Source: Gordonia alkaliphila
GTDB taxonomy: Bacteria; Actinomycetota; Actinomycetes; Mycobacteriales; Mycobacteriaceae
NCBI RefSeq assembly: GCF_023017165.1
Contig: NZ_JALKBW010000001.1
Coordinates: 1,550,001 to 1,614,000, forward strand
Length of the DNA: 64,000 nucleotides
Direction of reading: 5' to 3'
Numbering within the stretch: the first letter of the stretch is position 1; each line of letters begins with the position of its first letter. The position numbers and the translations under genes are program-made. The notes beneath the pieces are model-generated. The model saw nothing but the letters and a program-made list of their open reading frames with translations, made no database searches and was not told the DNA's origin. Shown here piece after piece: positions 7,044 to 15,650 of this stretch.

Positions 7044-8360
7044 GTGCACCTTCTCGCCAGTCAGATCGCCGCCGCCACCGGCGGCACCCTCCACGGCCCG
7101 GACGTTCGCGTCGATTCGGCCGGCATCGATTCCCGCGCCGCGAGCCCCGGACAGCTGTTCGTACCGATCGTCGCCGCCCGCGACGGGCACGACTTCATCG
7201 CCGCCGCCGTGGCTGCGGGAGCGACCGCTTACCTGACCGATCGTGCCCCCGATCCGGCCCTCGCGGCGACCGCCGTGCAGGTGGCCGACACCGCGGTGGC
7301 GCTCGCCGACCTGGGGCGCGAAGCACGGCGTCGGGTTCCCGACCGTGTCGTCGGGGTCACCGGCTCGGTCGGCAAGACCTCCACCAAGGACCTGCTCGCC
7401 GGTGTCCTGGAGACCACCTATGTGACCGCCGCCAGCGAGAAGTCGTTCAACAACGAACTCGGCCTGCCGCTGACCCTGCTGGGTGCACCCGACGACACCG
7501 AGGCCGTGGTGCTGGAGATGGGCGCCCGCGGAGTGGGCCACATCCAGCTGCTCTGCGAGATCGCCTCGCCCACCGTCGGCGTGCTGACTCGCGTGGAGGC
7601 GGTGCACCTGGAGATGTTCGGCTCACTCGCCGACGTCGCGCAGGCCAAGGGCGAACTGGTGGAGTCGCTCCCGTCCGACGGCCTGGCCGTGCTCAACGCC
7701 GACCACGAGGTGGTCGCCGCCATGGATACCCGCACGCAGGCGCGGGTGCTGACCTACGGCCTCGCGGCCGGCGCCGACGTGCGCGCGGAGAACGTGGTCC
7801 TCGACGACCAGCTGCGGGCCGCTTTCGATCTGCTGACCCCGTGGGGCTCGGCCCGCGTCGCGCTGGGCGCCCGCGGCGAGCACCAGGTGCCGAACGCGCT
7901 GGCCGCGGCCGCCGCGGGCGGCGGCATGGGGGTGTCGGTGGAGGCGATCGCCGCCGGGCTCAGCGCGGCGCGCCTGTCCGGACTGCGGATGGAGCTGACC
8001 ACCACGTCGGCCGGCGTGATCGTGATCAACGACGCCTACAACGCCAACCCCACGTCGATGACCGCCGCACTGTCGTCGTTGGCGCTGCTCGATGCCCGGC
8101 GCCGGTTCGCGGTGCTGGGCACCATGGCCGAATTGGGTGCCGACGGCCCGGCCGCGCACCGGGAGATCGCCGAGCAGGCCCAGGCCCTCGGCATCACCGT
8201 GATCGCGGTGGACGAGCCGCACTACGGCGACGCGGTGACCCACGTGGCCGACGTCGCCGGCGCTGTCGGCGCGCTCGGCGACCTGGTGGAAGGTGACGCG
8301 GTACTGGTCAAGGGCAGCCGCGTGGCCGCTCTGGAACGCGTCGCGCAGGCCCTCTCCTGA
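7044..8360 (+). CDS. murF: UDP-N-acetylmuramoyl-tripeptide--D-alanyl-D-alanine ligase
   Basis: This 438-residue Mur ligase adds D-Ala-D-Ala to the UDP-MurNAc-tripeptide. The N-terminal substrate domain includes IDSRAASPGQLFVP. The P-loop GVTGSVGKTSTK is near residue 104, with the FNNELGLPLTLL and EMGARGVGHIQLL motifs in the central domain. NDAYNANPTSM opens the C-terminal domain. The GTG at 7044 was chosen because TAGCGT lies 7 bases before it and the family starts right at the LLASQIAAATGG motif. It is divergent from ddl, whose product is its substrate. It may be a second copy, because MurF is normally in the division-and-wall cluster. Confidence 0.9.
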   Translation: MHLLASQIAAATGGTLHGPDVRVDSAGIDSRAASPGQLFVPIVAARDGHDFIAAAVAAGATAYLTDRAPDPALAATAVQVADTAVALADLGREARRRVPDRVVGVTGSVGKTSTKDLLAGVLETTYVTAASEKSFNNELGLPLTLLGAPDDTEAVVLEMGARGVGHIQLLCEIASPTVGVLTRVEAVHLEMFGSLADVAQAKGELVESLPSDGLAVLNADHEVVAAMDTRTQARVLTYGLAAGADVRAENVVLDDQLRAAFDLLTPWGSARVALGARGEHQVPNALAAAAAGGGMGVSVEAIAAGLSAARLSGLRMELTTTSAGVIVINDAYNANPTSMTAALSSLALLDARRRFAVLGTMAELGADGPAAHREIAEQAQALGITVIAVDEPHYGDAVTHVADVAGAVGALGDLVEGDAVLVKGSRVAALERVAQALS

Positions 8361-8390
8361 AGTTCCCCGCCCTTTCCTGAAGTTCACCGG

Positions 8391-8439
8391 CATATAGCGG
8401 GGCACCTTGGTCAATATGACCAAGGTGCCCCGCTATATG
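8391..8439. repeat. Dispersed palindrome, family B copy 1
   Basis: A perfect 22-bp inverted repeat (8391-8412 and 8418-8439) with loop AATAT lies between convergent murF and a lipoprotein gene. A near copy with the same loop and flanks is at 32752-32800. The flank AGTTCACCG precedes both copies. It probably works as a two-way terminator or is a mobile palindromic element. Confidence 0.88.
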
Positions 8440-8464
8440 CCAGCGACCGCTGGGAAACGGGCGG

Positions 8465-8905
8465 CTACTGCACGGTGAAGGCGATGGCCTGATCGTCGCG
8501 GGTGCAGCGGGCCAGTTCGCCGCCGACGGTCGACGGTCCGCAGTCCCAGCCGGACACCGTCTGCGCCTTGCCGGTGGCGATGAGCGGGCTGTACTCCTTG
8601 GCGATCGACATGCTGGTCTCGCACGAGACGTCGCCCTCGACGACGCGGACGTGCAGGGCACCGTCCGGTCCGCCGACGCGACCGCACTCGGAGTCGTCCT
8701 TGGCGGTGCTGGTGGTCGAGGGCGCCTTCTTGCTGGGACCGCCGACCACCGGCACGCTGCGGTCGGCGGGCGGGGTCGCGACGCCGGAGCCGGCGGTCGG
8801 TGCCTGCTGTTCGTCGCCGCAGGCCGTCAGGGTCAGGCCCAGGGCGCACGCGAAGAGGGCGGTCGCGGCCAGCTTCGTCGTACGAGTCAGGTTCGTCGCG
8901 TTCAT
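8465..8905 (-). CDS. Secreted lipoprotein, unknown function
   Basis: The product has 146 residues. A signal peptide with a basic n-region and hydrophobic core ends in a lipobox, LTAC|GDEQ, so it should be lipid-anchored at the outer face of the membrane. A Ser/Thr/Pro-rich linker follows, then a small domain with four cysteines spaced as two likely disulfides. The ATG at 8905 sits 7 bases after TAGCGT on the minus strand. It is divergent from tgt. I do not recognise the globular domain. Confidence 0.82.
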   Translation of the reverse strand: MNATNLTRTTKLAATALFACALGLTLTACGDEQQAPTAGSGVATPPADRSVPVVGGPSKKAPSTTSTAKDDSECGRVGGPDGALHVRVVEGDVSCETSMSIAKEYSPLIATGKAQTVSGWDCGPSTVGGELARCTRDDQAIAFTVQ

Positions 8906-8934
8906 GCCTGCCACGCTATGGGAGAATCGGCCGA

Positions 8935-10182
8935 GTGACCACCAGTGAATTCGTTCGGCGCGCCACCCTCGACGGAACGGCCGGGCGTACCGGCACCATC
9001 GTCAGTCCGCACGGCGAGATCGCGACGCCGGCCTTCGTGCCGGTCGGCACCAAGGCGACGGTCAAGACGGTGCTGCCCGAATCGGTGGCCGCGCTCGGCG
9101 CGCAGGCGGTGCTGGCCAACGCCTACCACCTGTACCTGCAGCCCGGCCCGGAGATCGTCGACCAGGCCGGTGGCCTGGGCGCTTTCATGAACTGGCCGGG
9201 TCCCACCTACACCGACAGCGGCGGTTTCCAGGTGATGAGCCTCGGTGTCGGGTTCAAGAAGGTCATCTCGATGGACGTCGAGGGCAAGCAGGACGACACC
9301 GCGATCGCCGAGGGCAAGGAACGCCTGGCGAACGTCGACGACGACGGCGTCACCTTCAAATCGCACCTCGACGGCTCACGACACCGCTTCACCCCGGAGG
9401 TGTCGATGCAGATCCAGCACCAGCTGGGCGCCGACATCATCTTCGCCTTCGACGAGCTCACCACGCTGATGAACACCCGCGGCTACCAGGAGGAGTCGCT
9501 GGAACGGACCCGACAGTGGGCCATCCGCTGCCTCGCCGAACACAACCGGCTGTCCACCGAGCGCTCGCACCGGCCGCAGCAGGCGCTGTGGGGTGTGGTC
9601 CAGGGGGCGCAGTACGAGGACCTGCGCCGCAAGGCCACGCGGGACCTCGTCGAGCTCAGCCGGATCGACCGCGAGAACGGCGGCAAGGGCTTCGGCGGCT
9701 ACGGCATCGGCGGTGCGCTGGAGAAGGCCAATCTCGGCACCATCGTCGGCTGGGTCACCGATGAGCTGCCCGACGACGCCCCGCGGCACCTGCTGGGCAT
9801 CAGCGAGCCCGACGACATCTTCACCGCCATCGAGAACGGCGCGGACACCTTCGACTGCGTCTCGCCGACGCGGGTGGCCCGCAACGGCGCCATCTATTCG
9901 TTCGACGGCCGGTACAACGTGACCAACGCCCGTTACCGCAGTGACTTCTCGCCGCTCGACGCTGAGCTGGACAACTACTCCACCCAGTACACCCGGGCCT
10001 ACCTGCACCACCTGTTCAAGGCCAAGGAGGGCCTCGGGCCCACCCTGGCGACCCTGCACAATCTGTCGTTCACGGTGACGCTGGTCGACCGCGCGCGTCG
10101 CGCCATCGAAGAGGGCAACTACTTCGAGTACCGCGACGCCTTCCTCGCCCGCTACTACGCGGGCACTGCCGCCGCGCGCTAA
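8935..10182 (+). CDS. tgt: tRNA-guanine(34) transglycosylase, lacking the usual zinc-binding cysteines
   Basis: This 415-residue TIM-barrel enzyme exchanges guanine-34 for a queuosine precursor in GUN-anticodon tRNAs. Catalytic landmarks are present: Asp94 in DSGGFQV, WGVVQG, and the nucleophile Asp307 in FDCVSPTR. The bacterial zinc site C-x-C-x2-C is replaced: positions 345, 347 and 350 are Leu, Asn and Thr in ELDNYSTQYTRAYLHHL. Only the probable fourth ligand, His375, remains. The pocket cysteine of the usual DECT motif is also Leu175. The GTG at 8935 follows GAGAAT by 7 bases. Its stop overlaps the convergent gluQ stop by four bases. Confidence 0.88.
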   Translation: MTTSEFVRRATLDGTAGRTGTIVSPHGEIATPAFVPVGTKATVKTVLPESVAALGAQAVLANAYHLYLQPGPEIVDQAGGLGAFMNWPGPTYTDSGGFQVMSLGVGFKKVISMDVEGKQDDTAIAEGKERLANVDDDGVTFKSHLDGSRHRFTPEVSMQIQHQLGADIIFAFDELTTLMNTRGYQEESLERTRQWAIRCLAEHNRLSTERSHRPQQALWGVVQGAQYEDLRRKATRDLVELSRIDRENGGKGFGGYGIGGALEKANLGTIVGWVTDELPDDAPRHLLGISEPDDIFTAIENGADTFDCVSPTRVARNGAIYSFDGRYNVTNARYRSDFSPLDAELDNYSTQYTRAYLHHLFKAKEGLGPTLATLHNLSFTVTLVDRARRAIEEGNYFEYRDAFLARYYAGTAAAR

Positions 10183-11078
10183 GCAGCGGGGGCCACGAAC
10201 GTCCAGGGCGTCCGGGGGAGGGCCGCAGGATCGAAGCGCTGCAACAACTCTCGGGCCGTGACCGGTTCGTCCGGGGCAGCCATCCCCAGCGACGTCGCCA
10301 TCATGCTCAGCACGCGGGGCGCGTCGTAGCCGAGCTCGGCGAGCTGGGCGAGGGTGATCGCGCCGTCGCGCTTGGACAGCCGAATGCCCTTGTCGTTCAG
10401 CACCATCGGCACGTGCGCGTACTCGGGGACCGGGTATCCGAGGCGCTGGGCGAGGTACGCCTGGCGGGGCGCCGACGACAGCAGATCGTCGCCGCGGACC
10501 ACCTGATCGATGTCGAAGGCGGCGTCGTCGACCACCACGGCCAGGTTGTAGGCGGGCGTGCCGTCGCCGCGGAGCAGTACGAAGTCGTCGACGTCGCCGG
10601 TGTAGCCGCCGTGCAACTGATCGTGCACGGTGAAGCCGGTGACGGCGGCGCGCAATCGGATGGCGGCCGGTCGGTCTCGGCGGCGTTCGGCGCGTTCGGC
10701 GTCGGTGAGGTCCCGGCAGGTTCCCGGGTAGGCGCCCGGCGGTGCGTGCGGGGCCGACGGCGCATCGAGGATCTCCCGGCGCGTGCAGAAGCACTCGAAG
10801 GTCTCGCCGGCGGCGGCCAGGCGATCGACCGTGGCTCGGTAGGTCGAAAGCCGGTCCGACTGCGCGACCACCGGTAGCGACCAGTCGAGTCCGAGTGCGG
10901 CGAGGTCGGCCAATTGTCGTTGTGCCGCACCGGCTTTCACGCGGTCGAGGTCTTCCATGCGGATCCGGAAGTCGCGTCCGCTGGACCGGGCGAACAGCCA
11001 GGCCAGCAGGGCGGTCCGCAGGTTGCCGACGTGCAGATCACCCGACGGGGACGGGGCGAAGCGGCCGGCAGCAGTCAT
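10179..11078 (-). CDS. gluQ: Glutamyl-Q tRNA(Asp) synthetase
   Basis: This 299-residue truncated glutamyl-tRNA synthetase attaches glutamate to queuosine-34 of tRNA-Asp. FAPSPSGDLHVGN carries the class I HIGH-type motif, and RLSKRDGA is the KMSKS-type motif. Zinc ligands are visible in CFC near residue 96 and in YPGTC. The protein stops after the catalytic core, with no anticodon-binding domain, which separates GluQ from GltX. It is convergent with tgt, and together they form a queuosine pair. Confidence 0.92.
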   Translation of the reverse strand: MTAAGRFAPSPSGDLHVGNLRTALLAWLFARSSGRDFRIRMEDLDRVKAGAAQRQLADLAALGLDWSLPVVAQSDRLSTYRATVDRLAAAGETFECFCTRREILDAPSAPHAPPGAYPGTCRDLTDAERAERRRDRPAAIRLRAAVTGFTVHDQLHGGYTGDVDDFVLLRGDGTPAYNLAVVVDDAAFDIDQVVRGDDLLSSAPRQAYLAQRLGYPVPEYAHVPMVLNDKGIRLSKRDGAITLAQLAELGYDAPRVLSMMATSLGMAAPDEPVTARELLQRFDPAALPRTPWTFVAPAA

Positions 11079-11199
11079 GGCGTTCGAGACTACCGGCCGC
11101 CCGCCGGCCGGTGAGTGGGGTCACCATCGGAGGGCGGTCCCCTAGGATCGAGACATCGATGTCCGCAGGCCTCATCGGCGATACCTTCCAGGAGACGGC

Positions 11200-12654
11200 A
11201 TGACCTCGTCCACCACCGGACAGACCCAGCAAACAGGCGACGGCGCCACGCCCATCGGCGTGGTCGGCACCGGGGTGATGGGTGCGAGTCTGGCCCGGAA
11301 CCTGGCGCGGAACGTCGAGGGCTCGGTGGCGGTCTTCGACCTGGACCAGGCCAAGATCGACACGCTGATCGCGACCCATCCGGGCGAGGACCTGGTCGGC
11401 TTCTCCGACATGCCCGACTTCGTCGCCGGGCTGTCGTCGCCGCGCGTGATTCTGCTGATGGTGCCCGCGGGCGCTCCGGTCGACGCGGCCGTGGCCTCCC
11501 TGACGCCGCTGCTCGACAAGGGCGACATCATCATCGACGGCGGCAACTCGCACTACCCGGACACGCAGCGACGGGTCGCCGGCTGCGCGGCCGACGGCCT
11601 CCGGTTCATCGGCATGGGCGTCTCCGGCGGCGAGCAGGGCGCGCTGCTCGGCCCGGCCATGATGGCCGGCGGCGACCCGAGCGTCTGGGCCGACATCAAG
11701 GGTCTGCTGGAGCCCATCGCGGCACGCGCCGACGACGGCCAGCCGTGCGTCGCGCTGGTCGGTTCGGGTGCGTCCGGGCACTTCACCAAAATGGTGCACA
11801 ACGGCATCGAGTACGCCGACCTGCAGCTGATCGCCGAGTCGTACGCGGTGCTGCGCGCCGGCGGCCGCAGCGGCCGCGAGGTGGGCGAGATCTTCGCCGC
11901 GTGGAACGCCGGCGAGGGCCGCTCCTACCTGCTGGAGAGCGCCGCGACGGTGCTGGCGCAGGACGATCCGCAGACCGGCGCCGAACTCATCGAGTTGGTG
12001 TCCGACCACGCGAAGGGCAAGGGCACCGGCGCCTGGACGGTGATCGCGGCCGCTGAGCAGGGGGTCTCGGTCAGCGTCATCGCCGAGGCGCTGTTCGCGC
12101 GGTCGACGTCGTCGGCCACCGCCGAACGCGCCGTCTGGCAGCCCGATGCGGTGTCGACGACGCTGGTCGACGTGCCGGTGGACGTCGTCGAACACGGCTA
12201 CCTCGCTGCGCGTTCGGTCGCCTACCAGCAGGGTCTGGCCCTGCTGGCGGTCGCCTCCGAGGAGTTCGGCTGGAACGTGGAGCTCTCGCAGGTGGTGCGC
12301 ATCTGGCGGGCCGGCTGCATCATCCGCGCGCGGTTCCTCGATGCGCTGTCGAAGGCCTACGCCGACAATCCGGGGGCGACGTCGTTCCTGGCGCTGGAGC
12401 CCTTCCGCACCGAGCTGATCGAGCGCCTGCCCAGCCTCAGCACGGTGACCACGGCCGCGATGGCCGCGTGCGTGCCGGTCCCGGCGATGGCCGCCGCCCT
12501 CAACCACCAGGCGATGCTGATGACCGGCTCGCTGCCGACGGCGCTGGTGCAGTTGCTGCGCGACTTCTTCGGTTCGCACACCTACGAGCGCACCGACGCG
12601 CCCGGCCACTTCCACATCGTGTGGGAGGGCGACCGCAGCGAGGTTCGCAGCTGA
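11200..12654 (+). CDS. gnd: 6-phosphogluconate dehydrogenase, decarboxylating
   Basis: This 484-residue enzyme oxidises 6-phosphogluconate to ribulose 5-phosphate with NADP in the pentose phosphate pathway. It shows the dinucleotide fold IGVVGTGVMGASLARNL, the IIDGGNSHYPDT segment, the VSGGEQGALLGPAMMAGG motif, and catalytic Lys/His in GHFTKMVHNGIEYADLQ. The C-terminal FGSHTYER tail is typical of the long homodimeric form. An AGGAG site lies 5 bases before the ATG. Confidence 0.95.
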   Translation: MTSSTTGQTQQTGDGATPIGVVGTGVMGASLARNLARNVEGSVAVFDLDQAKIDTLIATHPGEDLVGFSDMPDFVAGLSSPRVILLMVPAGAPVDAAVASLTPLLDKGDIIIDGGNSHYPDTQRRVAGCAADGLRFIGMGVSGGEQGALLGPAMMAGGDPSVWADIKGLLEPIAARADDGQPCVALVGSGASGHFTKMVHNGIEYADLQLIAESYAVLRAGGRSGREVGEIFAAWNAGEGRSYLLESAATVLAQDDPQTGAELIELVSDHAKGKGTGAWTVIAAAEQGVSVSVIAEALFARSTSSATAERAVWQPDAVSTTLVDVPVDVVEHGYLAARSVAYQQGLALLAVASEEFGWNVELSQVVRIWRAGCIIRARFLDALSKAYADNPGATSFLALEPFRTELIERLPSLSTVTTAAMAACVPVPAMAAALNHQAMLMTGSLPTALVQLLRDFFGSHTYERTDAPGHFHIVWEGDRSEVRS

Positions 12655-12714
12655 CCGCGGCGCTGAAGAAAACAACGGTGCGCGGGGTCGACGCGCGGCG
12701 GTAGCGTGAACGGT

Positions 12715-13767
12715 GTGGACCTTCCGGTGAACCCGCCCGTCGCCCCCATGCTGGCCAAGGCGGTCGCCGCCGTGCCGACCCAGCCCGACAGCGGGCCGGA
12801 GTGGTCGTACGAGCCGAAGTGGGATGGCTTCCGCGGCTTGATCTTTCGCGACGGCGACGAGGTGGTGATCGCCTCGCGCGGCGGCAAGGACCTCGCCCGC
12901 TACTTCCCGGAAGTGGTCGAGGCGGCACGCACCGAGTTGCCCGAACGCGTGGTGGTCGACGGCGAGGTGTGCGTGCCGAAGAGCTTCGACGGCGTGGTCC
13001 GCCTGGACTGGGACTCGCTGTCCCAGCGCATTCATCCGGCGGCCTCCCGGGTGGCGAAGCTGTCGCAGGAGACCCCGGCGATCTTCATCGGGTTCGACGC
13101 GCTCGCACTCGGCGACCGCAACCTGACCGGCGAGGGCTTCGAGGTCCGCCGCGGGGGACTGCTCGACGCCGTCGGCGGCGGCGGGCCGGGATCGACGCTG
13201 CAGGTCAGTCGCGTCACCGCCGATCCGCAGGAGGCACAGGACTGGTTCACCGCGTTCGAAGGCGCCGGCCTGGACGGCGTCGTCGCCAAGCGGCTGGCCG
13301 GACTCTACGTGCCGGGCAAGCGCGAGATGGTGAAGGTCAAGCACAAGCGCACCGCCGACTGCGTGGTCCTCGGCTACCGCGTGCACAAGAGCGGCACCGG
13401 CCTGGGTTCCATGCTGCTGGGTCTGTACGGCGACGACGGCAACGTCCGCATGGTCGGCGGATCGAGCGCCTTCTCCGACGCCAAACGTGTTGAGCTGCAA
13501 CAGCTTTTCGAACCCATGCGACTCGACCCGGACGCGGTGGCGCAGGGCGAGGTGAACCGCTGGCGGTCGTCGGAGTCGGGGGAGTGGATCCCGATCCGGC
13601 CCGAGCTGGTGGTGGAGGTGGCCTACGACCAGATGGAGAAGGCGCGCTTCCGGCACACGGTGAAGTTCCTGCGGTGGCGCCCCGATCGGGACCCGGAGTC
13701 GTGCACGTACGACCAGCTCGAAGTGCCGCTCACCTACGACCTGTACGACGTCCTCGAAGGAGCCTGA
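12715..13767 (+). CDS. ligC: ATP-dependent DNA ligase LigC
   Basis: This 350-residue ligase has an adenylation domain (motif I EPKWDGFR with the nucleotidyl lysine, VVDGEVCV, a GLDGVVAKR motif IV, and VKVKHKRTADCVV motif V) and an OB-fold domain. It has no nuclease or polymerase extension, the LigC layout. LigC serves backup end joining and repair of ribonucleotide-containing DNA in mycobacteria. The GTG at 12715 sits 7 bases after TAGCGT. It is coupled by a one-base gap to the polymerase gene, the same pair as Rv3731/Rv3730c. Confidence 0.93.
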   Translation: MDLPVNPPVAPMLAKAVAAVPTQPDSGPEWSYEPKWDGFRGLIFRDGDEVVIASRGGKDLARYFPEVVEAARTELPERVVVDGEVCVPKSFDGVVRLDWDSLSQRIHPAASRVAKLSQETPAIFIGFDALALGDRNLTGEGFEVRRGGLLDAVGGGGPGSTLQVSRVTADPQEAQDWFTAFEGAGLDGVVAKRLAGLYVPGKREMVKVKHKRTADCVVLGYRVHKSGTGLGSMLLGLYGDDGNVRMVGGSSAFSDAKRVELQQLFEPMRLDPDAVAQGEVNRWRSSESGEWIPIRPELVVEVAYDQMEKARFRHTVKFLRWRPDRDPESCTYDQLEVPLTYDLYDVLEGA

Positions 13768-13768
13768 C

Positions 13769-14827
13769 ATGGCCAAGCCGCCCCCGGAGATGCTCGACGT
13801 CGACGGCGTCGAGGTGAAGCTCTCGAACCCGGACAAGATCTACTTCCCCGAGCTGGGCGCGGACGGCGGCCGCAAGCGCGACCTCGTCGACTACTACCGC
13901 ACGGTGGCCGTCGGCGGTCCGCTGATGACGGCGCTGCGGGACCGGCCCACTTATCTGCAGCGCTTCCCCGACGGGGTGGACGGCGACCAGATCTACCAGA
14001 AGCACCTGACGAAATATCACCCCGAGCACGTGCAGTCCACGCGCATCGTCTTCCCGTCGCGCCGGACCGGGCAGGCGTTCTGTCCGCAGATCCCGGCCGA
14101 CGCGGTGTGGGCGGCCAACCTCGGGACGGTCACCTTCCACACCTGGCCCACGATCGCGCCGGACAACGACCATCCGGACCAACTGCGCTTGGACCTGGAT
14201 CCGTTCGGGGACACCGCCTTCGACGACGCGCGCCGCGTCGCGCTCGACCTGCTGCAGCCGCTGCTCGCCGAGCTCGGCATGACCGGCTTCCCGAAGACCT
14301 CGGGCAGTCGCGGTGTGCACGTCTACGTGCCGATCGAGCCGGGCTGGGACTTCATCGCCACCCGGCGCGCGGTGATCGCCCTCGCGCGGGAGCTGGAGCG
14401 TCGTGCCCCGGACCGCGTCACGAGCTCGTGGTGGAAAGAGGAACGCGGCGACCGGATCTTCATCGACTTCAACCAGAATGCGCGCGACCGCAGCATGGCG
14501 TCGCCCTATTCGGTGCGCAAGAGCCCCAACGCGCGGGTCTCCACCCCGCTGACCTGGGACGAGCTGGTGACGGCCGAACCGGACCACTTCACCATCGCCA
14601 CCGTCCCCGATCTGCTGGAACGGCGCGGCGATCCGTGGTCGGAGATGACGCGGGCCCGGGTCGGGTTGGAGCCGCTGCTGGAGATGGTGGCGCGCGACGA
14701 CGCCGATGGCCTCGGCGACCTGCCGTACCCGCCCAGCTACCCGAAGATGCCGGGCGAGCCGCCGCGTGTGCAGCCCAGCAAGAAGGTCGCCGAGCACTGG
14801 GACGAACAGGGCAACCGGATCGAATAG
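13769..14827 (+). CDS. LigD-type polymerase/primase PrimC (PolDom)
   Basis: This 352-residue archaeo-eukaryotic-primase-superfamily polymerase stands alone. Landmarks are the LRLDLDPF metal-binding dyad, the SGSRGVHVYVPI catalytic and nucleotide-binding motif, FIDFNQNARDRSMASPYSVR, and TPLTWDEL. Such enzymes fill short gaps, preferring ribonucleotides, in non-homologous end joining or excision repair. It starts one base after the ligC stop, so the two should be made together. A C-terminal tail of about 40 residues (KMPGEPPRVQPSKK) follows the core. Confidence 0.92.
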   Translation: MAKPPPEMLDVDGVEVKLSNPDKIYFPELGADGGRKRDLVDYYRTVAVGGPLMTALRDRPTYLQRFPDGVDGDQIYQKHLTKYHPEHVQSTRIVFPSRRTGQAFCPQIPADAVWAANLGTVTFHTWPTIAPDNDHPDQLRLDLDPFGDTAFDDARRVALDLLQPLLAELGMTGFPKTSGSRGVHVYVPIEPGWDFIATRRAVIALARELERRAPDRVTSSWWKEERGDRIFIDFNQNARDRSMASPYSVRKSPNARVSTPLTWDELVTAEPDHFTIATVPDLLERRGDPWSEMTRARVGLEPLLEMVARDDADGLGDLPYPPSYPKMPGEPPRVQPSKKVAEHWDEQGNRIE

Positions 14828-14831
14828 TCGG

Positions 14832-15650
14832 TCAAGCGGCGTCGGCGAACTCGGCGGCCCGGCGTCGCAGCAGTGCCCGCGGCGGCAGGCCGCTGTGCGC
14901 GGTGAACTCGCGGCTCAGGTGGGCCTGATCGGCGTACCCGCAGGCAGCCGCCGTCTCTGCGAGGGGAACCCCGGCCGACAGCGCGGCCAGCGCGTGGTCG
15001 AAACGGAACAGCCGTGCCGCCGCCTTGATACCGAGGCCATACTCGGCGTGGAACGACGCCGTCAGTTTGCGCGCCGACCAGCCGGATTCCTCGACGAGCT
15101 GCGCCACGGTCACCCGGCCGCGGGTGGCCGCGAGCCGGGCCCAGACGTGTTCGGCGTCCGGATCGACGGGGACGTCCGGGTGCGGGCCGGACAGTGCGTC
15201 CGCCAGCAGAGCGACGGTGACCCGGCGCTGCGCGACAGCCGAGTCGTCGTCGACCGCGTCGGAGGGGAGGTCGGCCAGCGCACCGAGGCCGTCGTGCAAG
15301 CGGCGGGCCAGTCCGGGCCGGAGCGCCTCGAGCGGCAGATTCGCCGAGTACACGTCCCCGGCGCGGACGCCGAGCAGGGCGCGGACCGCGTGCGGTGGCA
15401 GGGCCAACTGCACCCCGACCTGGCTGCCGTCGTGATGGATCACCACCGGTCGCGGATGCATGCCGCCGACGGCCACGTCGAACGTGCGCGGCGCCTCGGT
15501 GTCGGTGCTCAAGGTCAGGCCGCGGCCCAAGTCGACGATGAGGGTGACGGTGGGGGACGGCAGCCCCAGGTGGGTGCCCGGGGCCGCGCCGAGGATCCGG
15601 TACGGCGTGATCGTCGTACCGCTCAGCCGACGTAGGTGCCGAAGCTCCAT
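14832..15650 (-). CDS. AraC-family transcriptional regulator
   Basis: The product has 272 residues. The N-terminal ~150 residues form a sensor region of the AraC-like type without a clear ligand motif. The C-terminal ~100 residues carry two helix-turn-helix units: VAQLVEESGWSARKLTASFH and LAETAAACGYADQAHLSREF, followed by the conserved GLPPRALLRRR. It overlaps the end of the upstream glyoxalase-like gene by 28 bases, so the two form an operon. Its target may be that pair, but no operator is evident. Confidence 0.9.
   Translation of the reverse strand: MELRHLRRLSGTTITPYRILGAAPGTHLGLPSPTVTLIVDLGRGLTLSTDTEAPRTFDVAVGGMHPRPVVIHHDGSQVGVQLALPPHAVRALLGVRAGDVYSANLPLEALRPGLARRLHDGLGALADLPSDAVDDDSAVAQRRVTVALLADALSGPHPDVPVDPDAEHVWARLAATRGRVTVAQLVEESGWSARKLTASFHAEYGLGIKAAARLFRFDHALAALSAGVPLAETAAACGYADQAHLSREFTAHSGLPPRALLRRRAAEFADAA

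Noticed and set aside
11038..13836. 932-codon open frame on the minus strand
   Set aside because: It is antisense to gnd and ligC, which have complete family motifs, and shows shadow-frame composition.
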